Notes under the pieces: model-generated
Database searches by the model: none
What the model was told of the DNA's origin: nothing
Seen by the model: the letters and a program-made list of their open reading frames with translations, nothing else
Made by a program: the position numbers and the translations under genes
In this document: positions 1 through 8,552 of the stretch, one piece after another
Layout: each line of letters begins with the position of its first letter
How positions within the stretch are numbered: the stretch's first letter is position 1
NCBI GenBank assembly: GCA_002439805.1
Contig: DJPQ01000094.1
Location: forward strand, 23,997-54,266
Direction: 5' to 3'
Length of the DNA: 30,270 nucleotides
DNA from: Bacteroidales bacterium UBA6408
Lineage (GTDB): Bacteria; Bacteroidota; Bacteroidia; Bacteroidales; UBA932

Positions 1-109
1 TCGGAGGGGAAGTTGTGCTCCGTGCACACTATCGCACAAGGCCACGACTTCGTTGTTCTCCGCACGACGCTGATGCGTCTTGTTGACCTGTTGCCTTGCA
101 TCCCCTTTG
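1..109 (+). repeat. Dispersed structured element, copy 1 (partial)
   Basis: This stretch matches copy 3 read on the minus strand (19260-19355), with about 11 mismatches over about 85 bases by eye. Shared landmarks are the hairpin GACGC-TGAT-GCGTC (67-80) and the block around GTGCTCCGTGCAC (15-27). It ends with TTGCCTTGCATCCCC (91-105), the same terminus seen in the other copies. The outer stem arm present in copies 2-4 is missing on this side, and the other end lies beyond the window. Its right end is a few bases from the 3' end of the U32 gene, so it probably separates two convergent genes. Confidence 0.8.
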
Positions 110-116
110 GGCTAAG

Positions 117-2354
117 TTATTTTGACAAGATTATCATTTCGCAGTTTTTGCAGTCGAAATGTAGGCGGAGGAGGCGGCCGTTGTTGCGGAGGTAGAGACC
201 TTCGCGGATGTCGTTGGCGGCGGCGAGGGCGGTGTAGACGGGAGTCTTGCGGCAGAGCCCCAGTTCGTGGAGCAGGCAGTATTTGCTGCGCATAAGTTCT
301 ATGTTTCTTCCGTCGGCCTGCGTCTGTTTGCCCTCCGCCGAGGCCGTTCCGTCGGTATTCCCGATTTGCAGCCTCCTGTTCAGCGCTTCGTAGGCCGGCT
401 CTATCGTCTCCGCTCCGAGACGGCTGTAGAGCGAGGCCGCGAGGCCGTTGGCCACGTCACTTTTGTAGCTGATGCGCTCCGGAAACTTCAGTGTGCCAGG
501 GAGGCTGCCGCCGATTGTGGCTCGGTTCAGAGGTCTTGCCTTGCACGGCATCCCGTCGAGTTCCCCGGCAATCTCGCGGCGGATGGCGTTGAGCTGCGCG
601 GCGCCCATTATGGGAAGGCTGACGCCTTCTGTCCCGCTTCCGACTGCTGTTCTGCCATTGCAACGGATGTCACTTACAGCGAAACTGTAAATGCTCGCAT
701 CCTTGTCCAGCTGACCGGAAATCATGCCGAGCATACGCTCCCTGTTTCTCGCCGGTTCAGCTTTAATGACAGTGTCATGCTGCACTTCGCGTCCGTCCTC
801 GCTGACGGCACGGACATGAAACAGGAAATTCCCGACACCGTTTCCCTCACCGGGTGGTGAGGCCGCAGGACCTTCAATCTCGTTTATCTCCACTGACAGA
901 CCGACTGTAATCCTCCGCACGCCTCCCTTTTCGAGTCCCCGTTCAAAGGCCGTGTCAAGATTGCGGTAGAGCGGTGTTCCGGGCGAGAGTCCGTCAACAG
1001 CCCGGCAAAAAATCACGTTCCCGTCACAGATGTCTGCCCGGAAACCGGTCTCCTTGCCGTCCCTTCCTATGAATGAGAACCCGTCGCCGTTGTGAAACTC
1101 AGGGAGTACATTCCCCCTGCCTGCGGCGGCTTTTCCTGAGTGCTGCCTGCAATGAACAGGTCTGTCGCCTGCGGCGGCATTGCTCTGAGCCTGCTCGCAG
1201 GAAACCGGGCTGTCACCCGGCCGGACGCGAGGACTTACGCATATCTTCATGCCCCCCACCGCCGCGCGTGACACGGAGGAAACCGTCCCGACCTCCTCTC
1301 CGAGTGCCTTTCCGGCATCAAGACAGGCCCACCGGCCGCGCCTGCCGTCGAAGAAAAGCTGCGTGAATCCTCGGTTGAAGCTCTTGGCAGGAGCCGGAAT
1401 GAAGCCGCAGTCCGCGTGCCCGAACGCTGCGCGGCAGTATTTGTCGGGATTCGCCGCCACGAGCCTGTCAAGGGCCTGCGAGTAGGCCGCCACTATGTTC
1501 CTGACATAGGAGATGTTCTTGAGCCTCCCCTCAATCTTGAAGGAGGTCACTCCGCCCTCGGCCATTTCCGGCAGCCTTTCCAGAAGCATCAGGTCCCGCA
1601 GAGACAGCAGCGTCCTGTTCATGGCGACCGGCTGTCCCGGCCTGCATTCCGCCCGGAATCCGTCCTGCCCGGGCAGCGGCTTGTGCACGCCGCTGAATCT
1701 GCCGTCCGTCTTCGGCCACCTGACAGGCTCCCCGTGGGCGTTCACAAGGTCATATCTCGACCTGCACGCCTGCACGCACTCGCCCCTGTTCGCGCTCCTT
1801 CCGCTCAGCATCTCCGACAGATAGCACTCTCCGCTGTAGCACACGCACAGTGCCCCGTGCACGAACGCCTCAACCTCACAGCTTACGGCTGAGCATATTT
1901 CCCGGACAGCCGCCATCGGCAGCTCCCTTTCAAGCACAATCCTCGAAAATCCGAGAGCGTCCATCCGCCGCGCCTGCCCGACTGTCCTGATTGAGCACTG
2001 CGTCGAGGCGTGCAGCGGGATGGACAGGCTCTGCGGATGCTCAATCTCAAAGGCGGGCAGCGCGAAGTCCTGCACAATCAGAGCGTCCGCCCCCGCCTCC
2101 TGCAACTGCACGGCAAGCGCGAATGCCTCTTCAAGCTCGCTGTCAAAAATGATGGTGTTGAGGGTCACGAACACCCTTGCGCCGAACCTGTGGGCATATT
2201 CGCAGAGCCTTCGGATATCCTCCACGCTGTTCCCTGCCGCCTGCCTTGCCCCGAAGGCCGGACCGGCGAGATAAACGGCATCGGCACCGCAGTCAATGGC
2301 CGCGATGCCGATTTCAATGTTCCTTGCCGGAGCAAGCAGTTCAAGTTCCCTCAT
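117..2354 (-). CDS. Peptidase U32 family protein, RlhA-like
   Basis: The protein has 745 residues and starts with a typical family N-terminus (MRELELLAPARN). The U32 signature lies at about residues 160-201: HGALC (166-170), then Cys170, 172, 177, 193 and 197 and the RSANRGECVQACRSRY stretch. SFKIEGRLK follows further on. U32 members of this length, with a C-terminal DUF3656-like region, include E. coli RlhA, which hydroxylates a cytidine in 23S rRNA; shorter relatives (TrhP) modify tRNA. The conserved cysteines fit a metal or Fe-S centre. It is longer than its usual relatives (about 620-650 residues). Part of the excess is a low-complexity stretch encoded near 1130-1235 that contains an internal DNA duplication. 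It lies 30 bases downstream of the TPR gene on the same strand, so the two are probably co-transcribed. The family call is firm; the exact substrate is inferred. Confidence 0.88.
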   Translation of the reverse strand: MRELELLAPARNIEIGIAAIDCGADAVYLAGPAFGARQAAGNSVEDIRRLCEYAHRFGARVFVTLNTIIFDSELEEAFALAVQLQEAGADALIVQDFALPAFEIEHPQSLSIPLHASTQCSIRTVGQARRMDALGFSRIVLERELPMAAVREICSAVSCEVEAFVHGALCVCYSGECYLSEMLSGRSANRGECVQACRSRYDLVNAHGEPVRWPKTDGRFSGVHKPLPGQDGFRAECRPGQPVAMNRTLLSLRDLMLLERLPEMAEGGVTSFKIEGRLKNISYVRNIVAAYSQALDRLVAANPDKYCRAAFGHADCGFIPAPAKSFNRGFTQLFFDGRRGRWACLDAGKALGEEVGTVSSVSRAAVGGMKICVSPRVRPGDSPVSCEQAQSNAAAGDRPVHCRQHSGKAAAGRGNVLPEFHNGDGFSFIGRDGKETGFRADICDGNVIFCRAVDGLSPGTPLYRNLDTAFERGLEKGGVRRITVGLSVEINEIEGPAASPPGEGNGVGNFLFHVRAVSEDGREVQHDTVIKAEPARNRERMLGMISGQLDKDASIYSFAVSDIRCNGRTAVGSGTEGVSLPIMGAAQLNAIRREIAGELDGMPCKARPLNRATIGGSLPGTLKFPERISYKSDVANGLAASLYSRLGAETIEPAYEALNRRLQIGNTDGTASAEGKQTQADGRNIELMRSKYCLLHELGLCRKTPVYTALAAANDIREGLYLRNNGRLLRLHFDCKNCEMIILSK

Positions 2355-2384
2355 TTCCGGAAAAACGCGCTGCCGCCGGGCAAG

Positions 2385-3320
2385 TTATTTCTGAAGCGCC
2401 GCAATCTGAGCCTTGGCAACTTCAGCATATTTCGGGTTCGTAAGAATCTTCTGATAAAATTCGATGGCCTTTGCCTTGTCGCCGGCCTTCTGGTAGGAAA
2501 CGGCCAGCGTGCACCTGATGTCGTCAGCCTTCTTGTCGTTCGGCGCTACAGCGAGGAATTGCTCAAAGGCCTCGTTAGCCTTGGCGTCCTGGCCGAGCTT
2601 CTGAGCGGACATGCCCGCAAAATAAAGTGCGTTCCCGCTCTCCACATAACCGTTGGATTTCATTGCCGCGTCGTATGCCTCTGCATATTTCTGACCCTTC
2701 AAGGCAGACTGAGCCTCCCTCAGGTACATATTGGCAAGCTGCTTGTTGGCCGCCTTTTCCTGACCGTTAGCCGCTGCCGCGAGGTAGGCTTCCTCCGCCT
2801 TTGCCAGATCGCCTGCCTGTGCGTAGGCCACTCCAAGACGCAGCTGTGCGGTGCCGTTGGAAGGATTCGCCTTCAGAATCTCGTTGTAGGCCGCAATGGC
2901 TCCAACGAAATTCTTCGCGTTGAGAAGGTTGTTGGCCTTGTTCATGAGTACCTGCGGCTTAAGCGTCTCCGCATCATCGACAACGTCTGTCACGCCATAT
3001 TCCTTTGCCAGTGCGACCGCCTCGTCAATTTCAGCCAATCCCTTGTCAAGGTTGCCGTCTTTGATTGAGTCCTTGGCGATGCTGAACATGATTTTCGGGA
3101 TATATTCCTTGCAGTTGTTCACGATGTCCGCACCTTCCTCTCCGCAGGCCTCGGCCATTGTGAGAGCTGACTTGAAATTGTCAAGAGCCTCGGCGTTGTT
3201 CCCTGCCTGAAGGGCCATAGCCCCGTTGTTGTAGGTTTCAGTGGCCTGCGCCATGTCCTGCGCAGAAACGGCGGCCGCAGTGGCGAGAGCCGTCGCAATG
3301 ATAAGCAAAATCTTTTTCAT
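2385..3320 (-). CDS. Secreted tetratricopeptide-repeat protein
   Basis: Translation from the ATG at 3320 gives 311 residues beginning with a clear signal peptide (MKKILLIIATALATAAAVSA, then QD). An in-frame upstream ATG at 3356 would put 12 polar residues ahead of it and is less likely. The mature part is helical TPR repeats, for example the alanine-rich units around EAYLAAAANGQEKA and the C-terminal block with YQKAGDKAKAIEFYQKIL. TPR proteins are scaffolds for protein contacts and this one should act in the periplasm. No catalytic motif is visible. A Bacteroidota-type promoter lies at 3410-3442 and the U32 gene follows in the same operon. The specific partner is unknown. Confidence 0.85.
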   Translation of the reverse strand: MKKILLIIATALATAAAVSAQDMAQATETYNNGAMALQAGNNAEALDNFKSALTMAEACGEEGADIVNNCKEYIPKIMFSIAKDSIKDGNLDKGLAEIDEAVALAKEYGVTDVVDDAETLKPQVLMNKANNLLNAKNFVGAIAAYNEILKANPSNGTAQLRLGVAYAQAGDLAKAEEAYLAAAANGQEKAANKQLANMYLREAQSALKGQKYAEAYDAAMKSNGYVESGNALYFAGMSAQKLGQDAKANEAFEQFLAVAPNDKKADDIRCTLAVSYQKAGDKAKAIEFYQKILTNPKYAEVAKAQIAALQK

Positions 3321-3409
3321 ATCACTAAAAATTAATCTTCGTGTTTCAAACTTCAAACCCGTCCGGATGTCCGTCCCCGTCGGACGCTGTCCCCCGGACG
3401 CACGAACTG

Positions 3410-3442
3410 CAAATTTAACATATATTTCTTAAAAATGTACAA
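3410..3442 (-). promoter_or_regulatory. Promoter of the TPR-U32 operon
   Basis: Read on the minus strand, a perfect TAAATTTG (-7 element, 3417-3410) lies 22 bases downstream of a TTG (3442-3440). This fits the Bacteroidota sigma factor consensus and faces away from the plus-strand promoter next to it. Confidence 0.6.
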
Positions 3443-3478
3443 TTTGGCCACGGTTTATTGCTATTTGCACTAACTTTG
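3443..3478 (+). promoter_or_regulatory. Promoter of the M16-like gene
   Basis: TTTG (3443-3446) and TAACTTTG (3471-3478) are separated by 24 bases, slightly longer than the usual 19-21. The start codon at 3543 is about 60 bases downstream. The two divergent promoters overlap by position. Confidence 0.6.
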
Positions 3479-3542
3479 TACACGAGATGGGTTCACACCT
3501 GTTCGGCAGACCGCTTTTGTCGGACGGTTATTGATTGGGATT

Positions 3543-6119
3543 ATGAAGAATACACGAGTCTTATTTCTTGCGGTGGCGCTGCTTGCAATCTGCGGCGCTC
3601 CGTCAGTCATGTCGCAGAGCCTGAATGAACTGCCTGCTGACTCAAAGATAGTTATGGGGACATTCCCGAATGGGATGAACTGGTATGTCGTCTCGAATCC
3701 TGCGGAAAAGGGGTTCGCTGACTTTGCCCTCGTGTATCGCCATTCTGCGGACGCGCGGGATTATGCCGATGTGTCGCGTGGAATACTCTCGGCACAGGGC
3801 AGGCTTCAGAACAGGAGTCTCCAGAAATTCCTGTCATCCAACGCCGTGGCTCCGACTGAGACGGGATATGCCGAGTGTTCTGACGATGCGGTGACATTCC
3901 GTTTCGAGGATGTCATGCTCGGGCGCAGCCCGTCCATCGCCGATTCTCTGCTTCTCGCCGTCTTCGGAATAGCCGACGAACTCTCCGCGAAGGCCGTGAC
4001 GACGAGGGACAGTCTCCATTTCCCTCTTGAAAACATGGCGGTGATAGTCTCCGGCGACGTCAGCGGAAAGGAACTTGTCTCGAAGATGGGGATATTCTCG
4101 CTGATGACCCCCAAAAACGTCGTCGCCCGCGACACTGTCCCGGCAGTGAAATGCATGGCGGAGTCCCGGAGAACGGCGGAGGTGACCGCAGATACTCTGG
4201 GCAATGTGTGCCGTCTTTCGGCTTCTTTCAATTTTCCGAGGATTCCGAGGGAATATATGCCCACTCCGCAGTTCGCCGTTGTTGACAAGATGTCGGACAC
4301 GTTCCGCTTCATTGCCGAAAGCAGGCTTCGGGACGCGCTGAATGCACAAAGTCTTCCGTTTGCGGAGATTCGCTCGGAGCACGTGTCGAGCGCGGATGTC
4401 TCCGGATTTGAGTCCATAGACCTGTCTTTCTTTACGCTACGGGAGAATGCCGATTCCGCAATGCGCTGTTTCGGGGAAGTCCTCGGGTCGCTTGACAGGG
4501 GAGAGATGAACGTCGATGACATAATCCTTTCCTCTGCTTTGTATAGTGAAAAATGTCTCGGGAAGTCGACAAATTCAGTGAAAAATTCCGAATATGTGAA
4601 AATATGCTCGGCGTCGTTTCTCCATGGGGCTCCGCTCACTACTGATGCGCAGCTCTGCGGGTTCTGCCAGTCAAGGGTGCTTCCTGACACGCTGCAGCTG
4701 CGGCTTATGAAGACCTTTTCGGAGGCTCTGCTTTCTCCGGATGACAGCTGCGAGGCATTCTGCGCCGGGTGGAATGACGGAAAGGTCGTTCCCGGACGGG
4801 CGCTCGAACTGCGCGACACGCTTCTGCTTCCCGGGCCGTCGCAGAAGAAGTCAAAGGTGAGGAACGGAAAGGAACTCATGTCCGGCGGCGAAGTCTGGAC
4901 ATTCCAGAACGGCCTCAAGGCCTACTACAAGCGCGTCCCCGGCACCAAGAAGCTGCATTGGGCGCTGAACGTCGATAAGGGCTATGCCTCCGCCGGGGGG
5001 CTCGTTCCCGGAGAGGCGGCGTTCCTTCCGGACCTGCTGAAATGCCGGACGCTTCCGGGAATTGACGTCAGGAGCATGAAGGACATCATGGCCGCCACGG
5101 GCATCACTGCCGAAGCCGAGGTCTCCCTCTATTCCACGACGCTGAAAGGCACCGCGACTCCACGGAGCCTGAGCCTCCTTCTTCAGGGACTCGTCGGGAT
5201 GTTCCGGGGGAGCTGCGCCGACTCGTCGGCCGTGGCGGAACTCATGCGCTCGGCTTCGGTGAGCCGTGAACTTGCAGCAGGAGGCCGCGGTGCGAGGCTT
5301 GCAGGGATTGACAGTCTTGTCTGTGCGGACAATCCCTATTCCGGAATAAGGATGTATGAGAATTTCACCTCCGCGACAGTCCACAAGGCCGAGCGCCTGT
5401 TCGGCGAGGCCTTTTCAGACCTCGGGAACGGTTTCCTTGTTATTACCGGGGACATGGAGCCGTCCGAACTGCAGAAGGCGCTCGCGTGGTATGCCGGGGA
5501 GTTCCCTGTCACTTCGCGGCCGGAAAAGCGTCCCCGCGTGCGCTTCAGTCCGGTCTCCGGGCAATCTACGACTTTCCGGAACGGCTCTGAAGAAAGCATC
5601 GACGTGCTGCTCTCGACGGCGCTTCCCATGAATGCCGCGAACCTCTGCTCCTCACGCCTTGCCGTCTGCCTGCTTGAGGACAGCCTGCATGACGCCCTTG
5701 TCGGGACCGGCTTTCATGTGAAGGTCTCATCCTCGTTTCTGATGTATCCGCAGGAGCGCTTCAGCGTGATGGTCTCGCTCGACCGGATTCCGGCGGACGG
5801 CTTTGCCTACGGCAGTCTGGACGACACAGAAATCCTCTCCGTCCTTGCCCGCCTGCGTTCTGCTCTTTCCGATGTCCCGTCGGTTGAGCGGCCTGCGGCT
5901 GTCCTGAACGCCTATAAGGCACGGCTGAACGGTGAGCACGATGCCGAAGCCGCCGCGGCGGAGTACTGGAGGGACGCGCTTGTGGTCCGTTATGCGGACG
6001 GCCGTGACTTCAGCACGAAGATAAACGACAGGATGAATGCCGTGACCGCGCCTCAGGTAGGCGATGTGCTGAAAAGTCTTGTCAATGGCAGCCGGGTGGA
6101 ATATGTCGTGATGAAATGA
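3543..6119 (+). CDS. Secreted M16-like protein without catalytic motif
   Basis: The ATG at 3543 gives 858 residues starting with a signal peptide (MKNTRVLFLAVALLAICG); a TTG four codons upstream is in frame but less likely. The architecture is that of a tandem M16 (pitrilysin) protein. The first lobe starts with GTFPNGMNWYVV near residue 40 and the second with VWTFQNGLKAYYKRV near residue 450. Active M16 proteases carry HxxEH. Here the aligned block of the second lobe reads GEAAFLPDLL (490-499), so the three ligand positions are Ala493, Pro496 and Asp497, and the first lobe has no HxxEH either. It is therefore probably a non-proteolytic periplasmic or outer-membrane partner, like the inactive subunits of paired M16 proteins. 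No active M16 partner is in the window. The reading frame is intact, so this is not recent decay. Confidence 0.78.
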   Translation: MKNTRVLFLAVALLAICGAPSVMSQSLNELPADSKIVMGTFPNGMNWYVVSNPAEKGFADFALVYRHSADARDYADVSRGILSAQGRLQNRSLQKFLSSNAVAPTETGYAECSDDAVTFRFEDVMLGRSPSIADSLLLAVFGIADELSAKAVTTRDSLHFPLENMAVIVSGDVSGKELVSKMGIFSLMTPKNVVARDTVPAVKCMAESRRTAEVTADTLGNVCRLSASFNFPRIPREYMPTPQFAVVDKMSDTFRFIAESRLRDALNAQSLPFAEIRSEHVSSADVSGFESIDLSFFTLRENADSAMRCFGEVLGSLDRGEMNVDDIILSSALYSEKCLGKSTNSVKNSEYVKICSASFLHGAPLTTDAQLCGFCQSRVLPDTLQLRLMKTFSEALLSPDDSCEAFCAGWNDGKVVPGRALELRDTLLLPGPSQKKSKVRNGKELMSGGEVWTFQNGLKAYYKRVPGTKKLHWALNVDKGYASAGGLVPGEAAFLPDLLKCRTLPGIDVRSMKDIMAATGITAEAEVSLYSTTLKGTATPRSLSLLLQGLVGMFRGSCADSSAVAELMRSASVSRELAAGGRGARLAGIDSLVCADNPYSGIRMYENFTSATVHKAERLFGEAFSDLGNGFLVITGDMEPSELQKALAWYAGEFPVTSRPEKRPRVRFSPVSGQSTTFRNGSEESIDVLLSTALPMNAANLCSSRLAVCLLEDSLHDALVGTGFHVKVSSSFLMYPQERFSVMVSLDRIPADGFAYGSLDDTEILSVLARLRSALSDVPSVERPAAVLNAYKARLNGEHDAEAAAAEYWRDALVVRYADGRDFSTKINDRMNAVTAPQVGDVLKSLVNGSRVEYVVMK

Positions 6120-6129
6120 CGGTGCAAAG

Positions 6130-6236
6130 TTCCCCTCACTTCGTTCGGGACTCTGTCATCTCGGTTGGAGTGAGATGAGGCGGGGAATGATATGGCTTTT
6201 GCCAATCGAACGAAGTGAAGTCGAGAAATCTTCTAA
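6130..6236. repeat. Dispersed TCATCTCG/CGAACGAAGTG repeat with stem-loops
   Basis: This gap between two plus-strand genes contains TCATCTC (6156-6162) pairing with GAGATGA (6172-6178), enclosed by TTCCCC (6130-6135) and GGGGAA (6182-6187). An 11-base inverted repeat, CACTTCGTTCG (6137-6147) and CGAACGAAGTG (6207-6217), spans it. The same words recur at 6844-6861 and 15169-15222. The folded part right after the M16-like stop codon may also terminate transcription, though there is no long U tract. Confidence 0.65.
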
Positions 6237-6246
6237 ATAGACAAAA

Positions 6247-6840
6247 ATGAATGAGTACAATTCGATAATTCAGATAGACGACGTCCTCGTCTCAGGTGAA
6301 ATCCTGACCGAATACTTTGTCTGCGACTATGCCAAGTGCAAGGGGATATGCTGTGTGATAGGCGACAGCGGGGCCCCGCTGCTTGAATGCGAACTGCCTG
6401 CGCTTGAAAAGAACTACGACCGTTTCTCTCCGGCGATGTCCGAGAATGGGCGCAGGGCCGTGGATGAAAAGGGCTTCTTTGAAATTGACATTGACGGCGA
6501 CCTGGTCACTCCGCTTGTCCCGGGCTCCGAGGAATGTGCCTATTGCCGGCGCGAGCCTGACGGCAGCTGCCTGTGCGCCATTGAGGAACAGTGGAACAAG
6601 GGCAACGGCGACTTCTGCAAGCCAATCTCCTGCCGTCTCTACCCGATTCGCGTCTCCACGCTCTCCAACGGCATGACAGCCCTGAACCTCCACCGCTGGG
6701 ACATCTGCCGCGACGCCTTCACCACCGGCCGCCGCCGAAAAATCCGTGTCTACCAGTTCCTCAAGGCCCCCATAACGCACTTCTTCGGCGAGGATTTCTA
6801 CGCCTCCCTTGAAGCCGCCGCCAAACAACTGAACGGATGA
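6247..6840 (+). CDS. DUF3109 family cysteine-rich protein
   Basis: The product has 197 residues and no signal peptide. Cysteines sit at 26, 31, 35, 36, 48, 97, 100, 108, 110, 124, 129 and 154. The KCKGICC core (30-36), the ECAYCRREPDGSC segment (96-108) and FCKPISCRLYP (123-133) match the DUF3109 family found across Bacteroidota. This resembles the YkgJ-type CxxxCC families thought to bind zinc or an Fe-S cluster. The biochemical role is not known. The ATG at 6247 is preceded by an A-rich stretch with no clear Shine-Dalgarno site. It converges on the small membrane protein gene at 7040-7522 across a structured repeat. Confidence 0.85.
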   Translation: MNEYNSIIQIDDVLVSGEILTEYFVCDYAKCKGICCVIGDSGAPLLECELPALEKNYDRFSPAMSENGRRAVDEKGFFEIDIDGDLVTPLVPGSEECAYCRREPDGSCLCAIEEQWNKGNGDFCKPISCRLYPIRVSTLSNGMTALNLHRWDICRDAFTTGRRRKIRVYQFLKAPITHFFGEDFYASLEAAAKQLNG

Positions 6841-6843
6841 TTT

Positions 6844-6861
6844 TTCGTTCGAGATGACAAT
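6844..6861 (-). repeat. Short copy of the TTGTCATCTCGAACGA repeat
   Basis: Read on the minus strand this is ATTGTCATCTCGAACGAA, the core word of the repeats at 15169-15222. It starts four bases after the DUF3109 stop codon. Confidence 0.6.
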
Positions 6862-6948
6862 GGAGACCTGTGTTGAAATGTCCGGCAGGAGGTGCGTTTC
6901 TGATGGGTTATCCGGAAATGACCTGGATAGAGGGGATGAAGAAAAGGA

Positions 6949-7051
6949 TGGGATGCAAGGCGGACGGTGAAGATGAAACCGCAGCAGCCTTGGCGGCTGT
7001 GAGGATTTCATCAATCCGTTCAACGCCGCAGGCCGCTTTTTATTCGCCCCG
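6949..7051 (-). repeat. Dispersed structured element, copy 2
   Basis: The element reads on the minus strand, following the co-oriented gene at 7040-7522. Its first bases (GGGGCGAATAAAAAGCGG) contain that gene's stop codon. The fold has an outer stem GATGAAACC (6972-6980) with GATTTCATC (7004-7012) and an inner stem CAGCC (6985-6989) with GGCTG (6995-6999) closed by a five-base loop, with a four-by-four internal loop between. The far end is the shared CGCCTTGCATCCC terminus. Copy 4 has different bases in both arms but keeps the pairing. Confidence 0.85.
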
Positions 7052-7522
7052 AAGTTTGTATTCCATGTGGGAGACGAGGCGCGCCAAATCCTTCGCCGGG
7101 CCCTCGAGTTCGACGCCGCCGAAGACTGGGGTGACGGTGATGCGGTCTTCCCAGAGGCGGGCGATTCTGACTCCGGCGCGGCGGGCGCGGAAACATAGCT
7201 TATCCGGCGTTTCGCTTTCGAGGCGGTAGTCTCCTCTGTCGGCGAAATATCCCTTCACCTCGGCGGAGACCTCGCTCCATTCTCCCGGGATGCTTACCTG
7301 TCTTTTCTGATAGCCGAATTTCGGGTACAGGGCAGAGAAAACGAGGAAGACTCCCGCGATTTCCAGGACTGACTTCCAGCCGTGGACGAACAGTCCCGCG
7401 ACCCCGTTGTCTGCGGGCACGAACTTTGTGAACGCGAGTGCGCTGATAATCAGTGTGAACAAAATTGCGAACCAGCAGAAATACTTGACGGCCCGGATGA
7501 TATATCTTACGGCAGGTTTCAT
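7040..7522 (-). CDS. Small membrane protein of unknown function
   Basis: The 160-residue protein has two predicted membrane segments at about residues 11-33 and 43-64, then a soluble C-terminal domain of about 95 residues (from YQKRQVSIPGEW) with alternating hydrophobic strands. It is probably an inner-membrane protein with a cytoplasmic tail. I do not recognise a named family. The last residues (RGE) and the TAA stop are encoded within the edge of repeat copy 2, so the C-terminus may have been reset by the repeat. A TATATTTG -7 element lies at 7570-7563. Confidence 0.7.
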   Translation of the reverse strand: MKPAVRYIIRAVKYFCWFAILFTLIISALAFTKFVPADNGVAGLFVHGWKSVLEIAGVFLVFSALYPKFGYQKRQVSIPGEWSEVSAEVKGYFADRGDYRLESETPDKLCFRARRAGVRIARLWEDRITVTPVFGGVELEGPAKDLARLVSHMEYKLRGE

Positions 7523-7562
7523 TTAGATGAAATTTTATGGGTTTATATTTTTCTGACGTCCG

Positions 7563-7570
7563 CAAATATA
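7563..7570 (-). promoter_or_regulatory. Possible -7 element for the 7040-7522 gene
   Basis: TATATTTG on the minus strand, about 40 bases upstream of the ATG at 7522, matches TAnnTTTG. The matching -33 element is not clear, so the call rests on the -7 match and position. Confidence 0.4.
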
Positions 7571-7655
7571 GCGCAAATTCGCATATTTTACGTAAATTCG
7601 CACTCATAATTGTTACGAAAACACGAAACGTAGTATCAACAAAACGGGAATTATC

Positions 7656-8519
7656 ATGGAACAGAACAGTCTTAAGAAAGTGACATACGCCCTCGTTGCG
7701 GTGGCGGTCATTCTGGCCGGCGTCCTGGCGTATATCTGGATTCAGAAGTCTTCGCTCGTGGGCGAGCTTCAGGAGGAAAAGCAGGAACTGACGGAGCAGA
7801 TGCTCGCCCTTCAGAGCGACTATGCGACGTTGTCATCCGATTATGACACAATCAATTCGCAGCTGGACTCCTCCCGTGAGGAGGTCAATCAGCTGATTGA
7901 GAGAATCAAGAAGACCGACGCGACCAACCGCAGGAAGATTCGTCAGTACGAGAAGGAACTCGGGACACTGAGGAGCATAATGAAGAACTACATCGTTCAG
8001 ATTGACTCCCTCAACACGCTCAACAAGAAGCTCACTGCGGACGCCGCAGCCGCGCGACGCGACGCCGCCGAGAGCAAGAGGCGCTCCGAGGAACTTTCAA
8101 AGACAGTCGAGACACTCTCCTCACAGGTGGCTACAGGCTCTGTCATCAAGGCCCGCGGGCTTTCGCTCACCGCCTACAACGCTTCCGGGAAGGCTACCGA
8201 CCGCAGCAGCAGGGTGGCGCAGTTCCAGATTCGCCTGAGCCTCGTCGAGAACGACCTTGCACCTAAGGGGCCTGTGCGGATTTACATCCGTGTGAAGGAT
8301 TCCGACGGCGTGCTGATTGCCGGCACGGAGCAGCGCGCGTTTGAATTCGGCGGCGAGACCCTTGCAAGCTCCGCTTCCCGTGAGGTGGATTATCAGGGAG
8401 CCGAGACGGATGTCGTGATCTATGTGAACGGCATCAAGGACTGCAGCAAGGGCATCTATTCAGTCGAGGCCTACACGGAGCAGTCGTCGCTCGGGACCGC
8501 CGAGCTGATGCTCAGGTAG
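7656..8519 (+). CDS. Membrane-anchored coiled-coil protein
   Basis: The 287 residues divide into a short cytoplasmic start, one membrane segment (about 10-29), a long heptad-patterned coiled coil (about 32-160, rich in Glu, Lys, Gln and Leu) and a C-terminal domain of about 125 residues with beta-strand character. This single-anchor layout with an extracytoplasmic coiled coil is common for conserved Bacteroidota envelope proteins of unknown function. No catalytic motif is visible. hemW starts 33 bases downstream on the same strand, so they may share a transcript, but I see no functional link in the sequence. Confidence 0.75.
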   Translation: MEQNSLKKVTYALVAVAVILAGVLAYIWIQKSSLVGELQEEKQELTEQMLALQSDYATLSSDYDTINSQLDSSREEVNQLIERIKKTDATNRRKIRQYEKELGTLRSIMKNYIVQIDSLNTLNKKLTADAAAARRDAAESKRRSEELSKTVETLSSQVATGSVIKARGLSLTAYNASGKATDRSSRVAQFQIRLSLVENDLAPKGPVRIYIRVKDSDGVLIAGTEQRAFEFGGETLASSASREVDYQGAETDVVIYVNGIKDCSKGIYSVEAYTEQSSLGTAELMLR

Positions 8520-8552
8520 CGCCGGCTGCGAATACAGATAACCGTTGAAAAA

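Noticed and set aside
2010..3068. Open frame of 352 codons on the plus strand
   Set aside because: It lies antisense to the TPR and U32 genes, which have clear family motifs and a signal peptide. It has no recognisable motif and is a high-GC shadow.
3806..4918. Open frame of 370 codons on the minus strand
   Set aside because: It is antisense to the M16-like gene, serine- and arginine-rich as expected of a shadow frame, and has no promoter or motif.
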